Origin: CAYLNK01 sp964384675
Lineage (GTDB): Bacteria > Acidobacteriota > Thermoanaerobaculia > UBA5066
Length of the DNA: 16,979 nt
Reading direction: 5' to 3'
Assembly (NCBI GenBank): GCA_964384675.1
Contig: CAYLNK010000123.1
Coordinates: 1-16,979 of the forward strand
Made by a program: the position numbers and the translations under genes. This document shows positions 7,519-12,996 of the stretch, one piece after another. Each line of letters opens with the position of its first letter. The stretch's first letter is position 1. The notes below the pieces were generated by a model. That model did no database searches and was not told the origin of the DNA. It was given only the letters and a program-made list of their open reading frames with translations.

Positions 7519-8019
7519 ATGCGGCACCCTATCCGCCTCCTCCCGATCCTGCTCCTCGCCGCAGACGTGCCCCGCCTGACGGCGCCGAAGGAGCCTCTCC
7601 AGAAGGGAACCTCGATGACGAACCGCGCCCGGGGAGCCTTCGACGTGACGCTCACACCGCAGGACCCGCCCGACCCGGCCGAGGGCTCTCCCCTCGCACA
7701 CCTGTCGATCGACAAGCGCTTCCACGGCGACCTCGAGGCGACGAGCCGCGGAGCCATGCTGAGCGCCGGGACCTCGGTGAAGGGCTCCGCCGGCTACGTC
7801 GCGATCGAGCGTGTCACCGGGGCGCTGCACGGCCGGAGCGGCTCGTTCGTCCTCCAGCACTCCGCGACGATGACGCGCGGCGCGGCGCAGCTCTCCATAA
7901 CCGTCGTCCCGGACTCGGGCACCGACCAGCTCGCCGGGCTCGCCGGCCGGATGAGCATCGACGTCTCCGGCGGAAAGCACGCCTACGACTTCGAGTACAC
8001 GCTCCCCGCCGCGCCCTGA
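7519..8019 (+). CDS. DUF3224 domain protein
   Basis: A 166-residue protein. Residues about 38-163 match the small DUF3224 barrel family: A-x-G-x-F-D-V near the start, K-R-F-H-G-D-L-E-A-T-S-R-G, then G-S-A-G-Y-V-A-I-E-R-V-T-G and V-V-P-D-S-G-T. The biochemical role of the family is not known to me. The first 20 or so residues (M-R-H-P-I-R-L-L-P-I-L-L-L-A-A) look like a weak signal peptide, which would make this an exported form. The start is uncertain. The ATG at 7519 has GAGG upstream. The ATG at 7615 has AAGGGA at good spacing and would give a 134-residue cytoplasmic protein, close to the usual family length. The gene is divergent from the AraC-type regulator and convergent with the anti-sigma gene (16-base gap). 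Confidence 0.8.
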   Translation: MRHPIRLLPILLLAADVPRLTAPKEPLQKGTSMTNRARGAFDVTLTPQDPPDPAEGSPLAHLSIDKRFHGDLEATSRGAMLSAGTSVKGSAGYVAIERVTGALHGRSGSFVLQHSATMTRGAAQLSITVVPDSGTDQLAGLAGRMSIDVSGGKHAYDFEYTLPAAP

Positions 8020-8040
8020 GGCCCGTCCGCGATTCTCAGG
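8015..8040. terminator. Weak hairpin spanning two convergent stop codons
   Basis: CCTGAG (8015-8020) and CTCAGG (8035-8040) are reverse complements around a 14-base loop. Each arm contains one of the two stop codons (DUF3224 gene and anti-sigma gene). The stem is only 6 bp and no T-tract follows, so its role in termination is doubtful. Confidence 0.15.
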
Positions 8041-8851
8041 CCTTGCCTTCCGCCTCGGCCACGGCGAGGAGGGCGTCGCGAGGCATGTCGGAGGCGAGGA
8101 GGTTCGTCATGGCTCCCTCCTGCCAGCAGACGAGCGTGACACCGTCCACCTCGTGGACGTAGTAGGTCCTGCCTCCACGCTCGAAGGTGCGGGAGCCGCG
8201 CGCCAGGGCCCTCACGTCGCCCGTGAAGGTGGAGCAGAGGAGGGAGCGCCCCCGCTCGTCCTCGTAGGCGACGAGGGCCCGGGGACGTTCCCCCGCCCCG
8301 CGCACGCACGCCCCCTTCAGGCGGCAGCTCGCGCCGCGCGTCGGCGAGACGCGGGGCGTGAACGGAAGGCCGGCACGCGCGAAGAACGCGTCGACCTCGC
8401 TCGCCTCCTGGGTCGCCAGGCTCAGCGGCGACTCCCCCCGCTGGTACTTCCGGAGCTCCACGGCGGTCTCCTTCACGAGGGGCGGAGCCTGCAGGGGGCG
8501 CCAGCCGAGCGCGAGGGCCAGCGCGAGCCCGACGACGCCGGCGCCGGGCACGAGGAGCGCGAAGAAGCGGAGGCCCCATCGTTGCCGGCGTCCCGCGGGC
8601 TCGGAACGCGGCACGCCCATCCGGTCCTCGGCGTCGAGCGCCGCGAGAATGCGTGCGCGAATCGCTTCGGGTACCGGCTCGGCCGGCGCGGCCCGGAGAG
8701 CGGCCTTCGCCCCCTCCAGGTTCACGAGGAGGTCCCGGCACTCGGCGCAGCGCGCGAGGTGGGCGTCCACCTCCACGCGCTCCGCCCCGGTGAGCCGCCC
8801 CGACACGAGCTCCTGGAGCGCGTCGTCCGGATGGTCGGTCCTGCCCGTCAT
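8036..8851 (-). CDS. Membrane anti-sigma factor (zinc-finger HC2 type)
   Basis: A 271-residue partner of the ECF sigma factor encoded just upstream; its ATG overlaps the sigma stop codon by 4 bases (ATGA), so the two are translationally coupled. The N-terminal anti-sigma domain carries the ZAS zinc motif H-x3-C-x2-C (His31, Cys35, Cys38). A single transmembrane segment lies at about 96-116, between an arginine-rich cytoplasmic linker and a periplasmic domain (about 118-271). The periplasmic domain has a beta-rich pattern seen in other HC2-type anti-sigma factors (L-V-A-Y-E-D-E-R-G, G-G-R-T-Y-Y-V-H-E-V-D-G). It also holds four cysteines (176, 182, 206, 242), which could form disulfides and sense redox or envelope stress; that is inference. 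The family holds the sigma factor inactive at the membrane until a signal arrives. Confidence 0.88.
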   Translation of the reverse strand: MTGRTDHPDDALQELVSGRLTGAERVEVDAHLARCAECRDLLVNLEGAKAALRAAPAEPVPEAIRARILAALDAEDRMGVPRSEPAGRRQRWGLRFFALLVPGAGVVGLALALALGWRPLQAPPLVKETAVELRKYQRGESPLSLATQEASEVDAFFARAGLPFTPRVSPTRGASCRLKGACVRGAGERPRALVAYEDERGRSLLCSTFTGDVRALARGSRTFERGGRTYYVHEVDGVTLVCWQEGAMTNLLASDMPRDALLAVAEAEGKA

Positions 8852-9432
8852 TCCCCGTCCTTCCGACGATAGCCCAGGCGCGTGGCCAGGCCCTCGAGCC
8901 GAGGGAGCAGGAGCCGGCGCGCCCGGAAGAGCCTCGAGCGGACGGTCCCCACGGGACAGTCGAGCGCCTGGGCCGCCTCCTCGTAGGTCAGGTCCTCCAG
9001 GTCCACCAGGACGACCGCCGCCCGATAGTCGTCGGGCAGCGCCCTCAGCGCTTCGGCCGCCTCGGGACCGCCGGCCCAGGGGTCGCGCTCCCGGAGCATC
9101 GCCATCTCGTGATCCCCTCCCGCCGCGGCCCCCCGTGCCTCCAGCACGCCCTCCACACCCTCGATCGGCACCGTCTCGGGCCGTCGCCGCCGGCCACGCA
9201 GCCGGTTCGAGAAGACCGAGTACATCACCGTGAACACCCAGGCGCGGAAATCGGTTCCCGGGCGGTAGGTGTCGAAGGCGCGGTAGGCGCGGACGTATGT
9301 GTCCTGCAGGAGATCGGCCGCGTCCTCCCGTCCAGACGTGAGGCGCAGGGCCAGGTTGTGGAGCGGCTCCATCAGCGGCAGCGCCTCGGCCTCGAACCGC
9401 GCGCGCCGGGCGGCCAGCCCCTCGTCGTCCAT
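8848..9432 (-). CDS. ECF RNA polymerase sigma factor (first of a divergent pair)
   Basis: A 194-residue group 4 sigma factor. Region 2 (about 14-84) contains the core-binding and -10-reading helices: D-A-A-D-L-L-Q-D-T-Y-V-R-A-Y, then Y-R-P-G-T-D-F-R-A-W-V-F-T. Region 4 (about 122-176) contains A-L-P-D-D-Y-R-A-A-V-V-L and the helix-turn-helix T-Y-E-E-A-A-Q-A-L-D-C-P-V-G-T-V-R-S-R-L-F-R-A-R. The R-P-G-T-x-x-R-A-W segment and the ZAS-type anti-sigma partner recall the SigR/SigH-like ECF groups, but the anti-sigma here is membrane-bound, unlike RsrA. The ATG at 9432 has no clear ribosome site; TAATCT ends 7 bases upstream. The 92-bp gap to the divergent sigma gene contains a two-way ECF-like promoter, which would make this operon self-regulated. 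Confidence 0.93.
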   Translation of the reverse strand: MDDEGLAARRARFEAEALPLMEPLHNLALRLTSGREDAADLLQDTYVRAYRAFDTYRPGTDFRAWVFTVMYSVFSNRLRGRRRRPETVPIEGVEGVLEARGAAAGGDHEMAMLRERDPWAGGPEAAEALRALPDDYRAAVVLVDLEDLTYEEAAQALDCPVGTVRSRLFRARRLLLPRLEGLATRLGYRRKDGE

Positions 9433-9439
9433 CCCGCGG

Positions 9440-9445
9440 AGATTA
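9440..9445 (-). promoter_or_regulatory. Putative -10 element, leaderless type (first ECF sigma gene)
   Basis: On the minus strand TAATCT ends 7 bases before the ATG at 9432. This matches the arrangement at the two DXD glycosyltransferase genes, and no Shine-Dalgarno site is present. It would be a housekeeping promoter, distinct from the ECF-like element just upstream. Confidence 0.35.
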
Positions 9446-9447
9446 AT

Positions 9448-9477
9448 GGGAACTCCCGTGACGGGACCGGTGTTCTC
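9448..9477. promoter_or_regulatory. Symmetric, bidirectional ECF-type promoter candidate
   Basis: On the plus strand GGGAAC (9448-9453) is followed by 18 bases and GTT (9472-9474). On the minus strand GAGAAC (9477-9472) is followed by 18 bases and GTT (9453-9451), so each -35 box overlaps the other strand's -10. The GGGAAT-N18-GTT arrangement is the known consensus of SigR-type ECF factors. The plus-strand promoter would start transcription near 9480, giving the second sigma gene a leader of about 40 bases with its AAGGAG site. The minus-strand promoter would start close to the first sigma gene. Only the sequence match is seen; use by either sigma factor is inferred. Confidence 0.45.
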
Positions 9478-9524
9478 CGCTCGCGACCCCGAAGAGACGG
9501 TCCCGTGACCGCAAGGAGATCCGG

Positions 9525-10088
9525 ATGGAGATCGAACCGAGATCCGAGGGCGCGTTCCGATGCCCCTCCGCGGACCGACGCGTCGAATCGTACGAGCGGC
9601 TGCTGGCCCATCACGGCCCCTCCCTGCTCCGGCTCGCGCGGAGGGTGCTCAGGAACGACGACGAGGCCGCCGACGCCCTCCAGGACGCGTTTCTCGCCGT
9701 CCACCGGAAGCTCGACGGGTTCCGCGGCGAAGCCCACGTCTCCACGTGGCTCCACCGGGTCGTGCTGAACACGTGCCTGATGCGGCTCCGGGCGCGCCGG
9801 AGGCGCCCGGAGCACCCGCCCGAGACGCTGGAGACGCTGCTCGACGCCGGCCCGTCGGCCTTCGAGCGGCTCGAGCGGCTGCAGCGGATCGAGCGCGTGC
9901 GCCGGGCGATCGACGGGCTCGCGGAGACCCACCGCACCGTCCTCACGCTGTGCGAGCTGAAGGAGCAGAGCGCCCTCGAGGCGGCGCGCCGCCTCGGGAT
10001 CACCGCCAACGCGGTGAAGATCCGCCTCTGCCGCGCCCGCCGGGCCCTGCGGGCCGCCCTCCGCCCGACCGTAGAATCGGCGGCTTGA
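9525..10088 (+). CDS. ECF RNA polymerase sigma factor (second of a divergent pair)
   Basis: A 187-residue group 4 sigma factor. Region 2 spans about 24-91 (L-R-N-D-D-E-A-A-D-A-L-Q-D-A-F-L-A-V-H, then S-T-W-L-H-R-V-V-L-N). Region 4 spans about 124-176, with the helix-turn-helix S-A-L-E-A-A-R-R-L-G-I-T-A-N-A-V-K-I-R-L-C-R-A-R. The ATG at 9525 has an AAGGAG site 6 bases upstream, making it one of the clearest leadered starts in the window. No anti-sigma gene follows. Instead the stop codon overlaps the TTG start of a glycosyltransferase (TTGA, 10085-10088), so the two may be translationally coupled. It lies back-to-back with the first sigma/anti-sigma operon and shares the symmetric ECF-like promoter, so it could be the second step of a sigma cascade. 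That order is inference. Confidence 0.93.
   Translation: MEIEPRSEGAFRCPSADRRVESYERLLAHHGPSLLRLARRVLRNDDEAADALQDAFLAVHRKLDGFRGEAHVSTWLHRVVLNTCLMRLRARRRRPEHPPETLETLLDAGPSAFERLERLQRIERVRRAIDGLAETHRTVLTLCELKEQSALEAARRLGITANAVKIRLCRARRALRAALRPTVESAA
10072..10077 (+). promoter_or_regulatory. Putative -10 element, leaderless type (first DXD glycosyltransferase)
   Basis: TAGAAT lies inside the last codons of the second ECF sigma gene and ends 7 bases before the TTG start at 10085. The same hexamer with the same spacing precedes the paralogous gene at 11022. It would give a separate leaderless transcript in addition to read-through from the sigma gene. Confidence 0.45.
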
Positions 10089-10813
10089 TCCCGAGGACGA
10101 TTCACTACTGCTGGTTCGGCCCCGGGAAGATGACCCCGCTGATGCGGCGCTGCGTCGACAGCTGGCGCCGCCACCTGCCGGAGTACGGGTTCCGCGAGTG
10201 GAACGAGACGAACACGCCCCTCGAGGCCCCGTACTTCCGGCAGGCGGTCACGAAGCGCCGCTGGGCCAAGATCGCGAACATCGCCCGCCTGGACGCGTTG
10301 CATGCCGAGGGCGGGATCTACCTCGACACCGACGTCGAGGTGCTGCGCCCCCTCGACCCGCTCCTCGCCCACGACTGCTTCCTCGGGTTCCAGAAGGCGG
10401 ACGACCTCGACCAGTGGGTGAACAACGCGGTGATGGGCGCCCGAGCCGGACATCCGTTCCTGATCGCTTGCCGGGAGCGGATCCTCCAGGAATTCGAGCG
10501 CCACGGCTCCTTTCCGAACTTCGCCCGGATGGCGTCCAGCGTCCTGCGGGAGATGGGCCTGTCCCGGTACGGCTTCCAGGAAGTGGACGGCGTCACCCTC
10601 TACCCGGTGGAGGCGTTCTATCCCTTCGACTGGACGCAGCTCCCCGGGCAGGCCCGCATCACCGCCGACACCTACACCCTCCACTACTGGAACCAGATCA
10701 TCGACCAGCGCAAATGGCACCGCCGCGGTCTCCAAGGGCTCCGGCGGATCGCCCCGGCGTCCTGGCGGCGGGCCGGCCGCGCCGTCCTCGTGCGGTTCGG
10801 GATCGCTCCCTGA
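10085..10813 (+). CDS. DXD-type glycosyltransferase (GT32/OCH1-like), first paralogue
   Basis: A 242-residue glycosyltransferase of the DXD sugar-binding family (Gly_transf_sug). It opens with the family's usual I-P-R-T-I-H-Y-C-W-F-G, and the metal/nucleotide-sugar motif D-T-D is at 81-83 in G-G-I-Y-L-D-T-D-V-E. W-V-N-N-A-V at 111-116 and H-Y-W-N-Q near 200-204 complete the fold. Such enzymes transfer hexoses in capsule, O-antigen or exopolysaccharide synthesis in the cytoplasm; donor and acceptor are not readable from sequence. I chose the TTG at 10085 because the family always begins at this point, and the paralogue starts with GTG at the same residue. The start overlaps the sigma stop by 4 bases. 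It is about 66% identical to the gene at 11022 by ungapped hand count. Confidence 0.9.
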   Translation: MIPRTIHYCWFGPGKMTPLMRRCVDSWRRHLPEYGFREWNETNTPLEAPYFRQAVTKRRWAKIANIARLDALHAEGGIYLDTDVEVLRPLDPLLAHDCFLGFQKADDLDQWVNNAVMGARAGHPFLIACRERILQEFERHGSFPNFARMASSVLREMGLSRYGFQEVDGVTLYPVEAFYPFDWTQLPGQARITADTYTLHYWNQIIDQRKWHRRGLQGLRRIAPASWRRAGRAVLVRFGIAP

Positions 10814-10847
10814 CGGCGAGGCCCCGGACGGCGAACCGGCCTCCAGT

Positions 10848-11006
10848 GGCCCGTTAGCGGGAAACCAGAAGCGCCTGCGCGGTCCTCGACGTCGAGAGCC
10901 GTGTTGCGCCTCCTCGGCGAAGAGCCAGCTTCAGCGCTGCGTCGGCGCGCCTTGCTCTCGACGCCGATCACGGTCGCATCCGCTTCCGATTCCTCGCTAA
11001 CGGGCC
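10848..11006. repeat. 159-bp imperfect inverted repeat (fold-back element or structured RNA)
   Basis: GGCCCGTTAGCG (10848-10859) is the perfect reverse complement of 10995-11006. Going inward, GAAGCG (10868-10873) pairs with 10981-10986, TGCG (10876-10879) with 10975-10978, and GTCGAGAGC (10891-10899) with GCTCTCGAC (10954-10962). Weaker complementarity continues toward the centre, so most of the interval could fold on itself. It fills nearly the whole gap between the two paralogous glycosyltransferase genes and ends 2 bases before the TAGAAT of the second. Possible identities are a small non-autonomous mobile or REP/BIME-type repeat, a small RNA, or a large attenuator-like structure. It contains no convincing gene. 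Confidence 0.6.
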
Positions 11007-11008
11007 GC

Positions 11009-11014
11009 TAGAAT
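11009..11014 (+). promoter_or_regulatory. Putative -10 element, leaderless type (second DXD glycosyltransferase)
   Basis: TAGAAT ends 7 bases before the GTG at 11022. Hexamer, spacing and the bases around it (TAGAATC, then a GCG-containing spacer) are shared with the first paralogue, so the duplicated unit included this leader. No Shine-Dalgarno site is present. Confidence 0.5.
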
Positions 11015-11021
11015 CCGCGAC

Positions 11022-11750
11022 GTGATCCCGAGGACCATCCACTACTGCTGGTTCGGTACCCGCAAGATGACCCCGCTGATGCGGCGCTGCCTCGACAGCT
11101 GGAAGCGCCACCTGACCGGGTACGAGATCCGCGAGTGGAACGAGACGAACACCCCGCTCGACACGCCGCACCACCGGGAAGCCGCCCGGCAGGGACGCTG
11201 GGCGAAGGTCGCGAACATCGTCCGCCTGGAGGTCCTCCATGCCGAAGGCGGCATCTACCTGGACACCGACGTCGAGCTGCTGCGCCCGCTCGACCCGCTC
11301 CTTTCGCACGCCTGCTTCCTCGGATTCCAGACGAGCCACGAGTGGGACCAGTGGGTCAACAACGCGGTCCTGGGCTCCGTCCCCGGTCACCCCTACCTGC
11401 GCCGCACCCGGGAGAAGGCGATCGAGGCGTTCGAGCGGGACGGCACCTTCGTGAACCTGGCCGTCCCGTCGACGGAGGTCCTCCGGGAGATGGGGCTGAC
11501 CCGGTACGGGCGTCAGGACGTCGGCGACGTGACGCTCTACCCCGTGGAGGCGTTCTATCCGTTCGACTGGACCGAGAGCCCCGAGATGGCCCGCACCACG
11601 CCGGACACCTTCTCGCTCCATTACTGGAACCAGGGGATCGACGCGCGCAAGTGGCACCGCAAGGGACTCAGGAGGCTCCGGAACCTCGCCCCGCCCTCCC
11701 TGCGGAAGACGGGGCGCGCGATCCTGGGGAAGCTCGGGATCGGCCGCTGA
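11022..11750 (+). CDS. DXD-type glycosyltransferase (GT32/OCH1-like), second paralogue
   Basis: A 242-residue enzyme of exactly the same length as the gene at 10085, and aligning with it without gaps. It has the same opening (I-P-R-T-I-H-Y-C-W-F-G), the same D-T-D motif at 81-83, W-V-N-N-A-V at 111-116 and H-Y-W-N-Q near 200-204. The most divergent parts are residues about 48-58, 104-109 and 121-150, plausibly the acceptor-binding surface. The two copies may therefore add the same sugar to different acceptors; that is inference. The start is GTG, with TAGAAT 7 bases upstream and no ribosome site. The last base of its stop codon directly abuts the stop of the converging DUF2911 gene, with no base between. 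Confidence 0.9.
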   Translation: MIPRTIHYCWFGTRKMTPLMRRCLDSWKRHLTGYEIREWNETNTPLDTPHHREAARQGRWAKVANIVRLEVLHAEGGIYLDTDVELLRPLDPLLSHACFLGFQTSHEWDQWVNNAVLGSVPGHPYLRRTREKAIEAFERDGTFVNLAVPSTEVLREMGLTRYGRQDVGDVTLYPVEAFYPFDWTESPEMARTTPDTFSLHYWNQGIDARKWHRKGLRRLRNLAPPSLRKTGRAILGKLGIGR

Positions 11751-11763
11751 CTACTCGAGCGGC
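11743..11763. terminator. Hairpin enclosing two abutting convergent stop codons
   Basis: GCCGCT (11743-11748) and AGCGGC (11758-11763) are reverse complements around a 9-base loop. The loop contains most of the TGA of the glycosyltransferase (11748-11750) and all of the stop of the DUF2911 gene (11751-11753). There is no T-tract. It could be a shared two-way 3'-end structure; the 6-bp stem makes this tentative. Confidence 0.25.
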
Positions 11764-12893
11764 TCGCCGGCCTCGACCTTCTTGAGCAGCCGCTCCACGT
11801 TCTTCCGGTTCGGCTCGTCCGGTGCCTTGGCGAGCGCCTTCTTTCCCGCCTCGAGCGCCTTCGCCTTCTCGCCGAGCCCCGCGTAGGAGCGGAGGAGTCC
11901 GACGTCGAGAGGCCACTGGCCGGGCCACTTCTTGTCGGCGACCTTGAACACCGCGAGCGCCTCGGCGAACTTCTTCTGCGCCACGAGCGGGCGGCCGATC
12001 CGGTACGCGTCCAGCGGGGTCGTCGCCATCGACGTCGCCTTCTCCAGGCTGGCGGTGGCCTCGGGCTTGCCGTTCGCCATCTGGAGAAGCGCGAGCGTGG
12101 TCAGCGTCGCCGCGTTCTCCTGCCCGCCGTAGGGGCTGTGCGCGGCCCGCTCCGCCCACTCCAGACCCTGCGGGTAGGCGTACCGGTTGTCCAGGCAGAA
12201 CTGCGCGGCCTTGCGGACCTCCTCCCACTGGAACCCGGCGCCGCCCTTGAGCTGCTCCTTGATCTTCGCCACGTAGAGCGCGAGCGGCTCGTCGACCGTG
12301 ATCTCGATCGGGATCTGCTTCTCCTCCCACTTCAGGGCCAGCACCGCGCGGCCCAGGAACCGCTCGGTGAAGTCGTAGGTCAGCGTCTCGTGGAATTCGC
12401 AGGGCTGCGGCTTCGCCTCGACCCGCAGGACGTCCTCGCTCGGGTCGTACCAGTAGGCGCCCCAGGCGGTGGACCGGCGGGAGAAGATGACGGTGAAGCT
12501 CTCCTGGCCGGCGATCATGAAGAGACCGTACGAGCCGGCCGGGAGAAGCTTCCCCTGCACCTTGACGTCGTGGGACGTCGTGAAGACCGTGCTCTCGTTG
12601 GCGCCGGCGCGCCAGGGACACTGCTTGCAGTCGTTGTAGCCGAGGTCGTGGAGGCCCCACGGCACGAGGTCGCCCCAGATCTTCCCCTTCCGGTTCTCAC
12701 CGGACGGGCTGGTGACGCGGGGACTCGAGTAGTCGACGCTGACGGTGACGAGCCCCAGGTGCTGCGTCACGGTCGACCGCTGCGCGCCGCCGGGAGGAGG
12801 CACGGGGACGTCGAAGGCGGCGGCGGGCCGCGGGACGCCCAGGGAAACGACGACGGCAACGACGGCAACGAGCATGGCGCGGGAACGCGTCAT
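11751..12893 (-). CDS. Exported DUF2911 protein with C-terminal TPR region
   Basis: A 380-residue protein with a signal peptide (hydrophobic 7-20, A-A-A cleavage near 26). DUF2911 spans about 38-215 and is easily recognised by V-T-V-S-V-D-Y-S-S-P, G-K-I-W-G-D-L-V-P-W-G-L, P-W-R-A-G-A-N-E-S-T-V-F, L-P-A-G-S-Y-G-L-F-M-I and W-T/F-T-V-I-F-S. The C-terminal part (about 230-375) is helical with TPR-like repeats, for example F-A-E-A-L-A-V-F and K-A-L-E-A-G-K-K-A-L-A-K-A-P. The domain's molecular function is unknown; such proteins are presumed periplasmic. In this copy the segment before P-W-R-A-G carries a C-K-Q-C pair (89-92), with another cysteine at 165, which may bind metal or form a disulfide. 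The ATG at 12893 has a GGGAGGA ribosome site. It is divergent from a GT4 glycosyltransferase. Confidence 0.88.
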   Translation of the reverse strand: MTRSRAMLVAVVAVVVSLGVPRPAAAFDVPVPPPGGAQRSTVTQHLGLVTVSVDYSSPRVTSPSGENRKGKIWGDLVPWGLHDLGYNDCKQCPWRAGANESTVFTTSHDVKVQGKLLPAGSYGLFMIAGQESFTVIFSRRSTAWGAYWYDPSEDVLRVEAKPQPCEFHETLTYDFTERFLGRAVLALKWEEKQIPIEITVDEPLALYVAKIKEQLKGGAGFQWEEVRKAAQFCLDNRYAYPQGLEWAERAAHSPYGGQENAATLTTLALLQMANGKPEATASLEKATSMATTPLDAYRIGRPLVAQKKFAEALAVFKVADKKWPGQWPLDVGLLRSYAGLGEKAKALEAGKKALAKAPDEPNRKNVERLLKKVEAGEPLE

Positions 12894-12907
12894 CGGGTCC
12901 TCCCACT

Positions 12908-12984
12908 TCGAGACGAAGGGTGTTACGGACCGCGCCCTCTCCGGGTTTCCCGATACCATCGAGCCGCATGGCCGCTCGTCTCGA
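12908..12984. promoter_or_regulatory. 9-bp inverted repeat in a divergent intergenic region
   Basis: TCGAGACGA (12908-12916) and TCGTCTCGA (12976-12984) are perfect reverse complements. One half lies about 15 bases before the DUF2911 start, the other about 12 bases before the GT4 start. TACCAT (12954-12959) between them is a possible -10 for the GT4 gene. The symmetric placement suggests an operator pair or shared control, but the match is short. Confidence 0.25.
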
Positions 12985-12996
12985 CCGAGGCAGCCG

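Noticed and set aside
7467..7757. N-terminal extension of the AraC-type regulator
   Set aside because: The extra 97 residues run antisense through the DUF3224 gene, have no similarity to regulator sequences, and would remove the divergent promoter gap.
9560..10084. Upstream extension of the first glycosyltransferase frame
   Set aside because: It is an alternative frame of the second ECF sigma gene, rich in Arg and Pro; the family begins at I-P-R-T-I-H-Y, so TTG at 10085 is preferred.
10684..10971. Minus-strand open frame of 95 codons across the inverted repeat
   Set aside because: It overlaps the 3' end of the first glycosyltransferase in antisense, and its sequence simply translates one strand of the palindrome. 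No start signal or family resemblance is visible.
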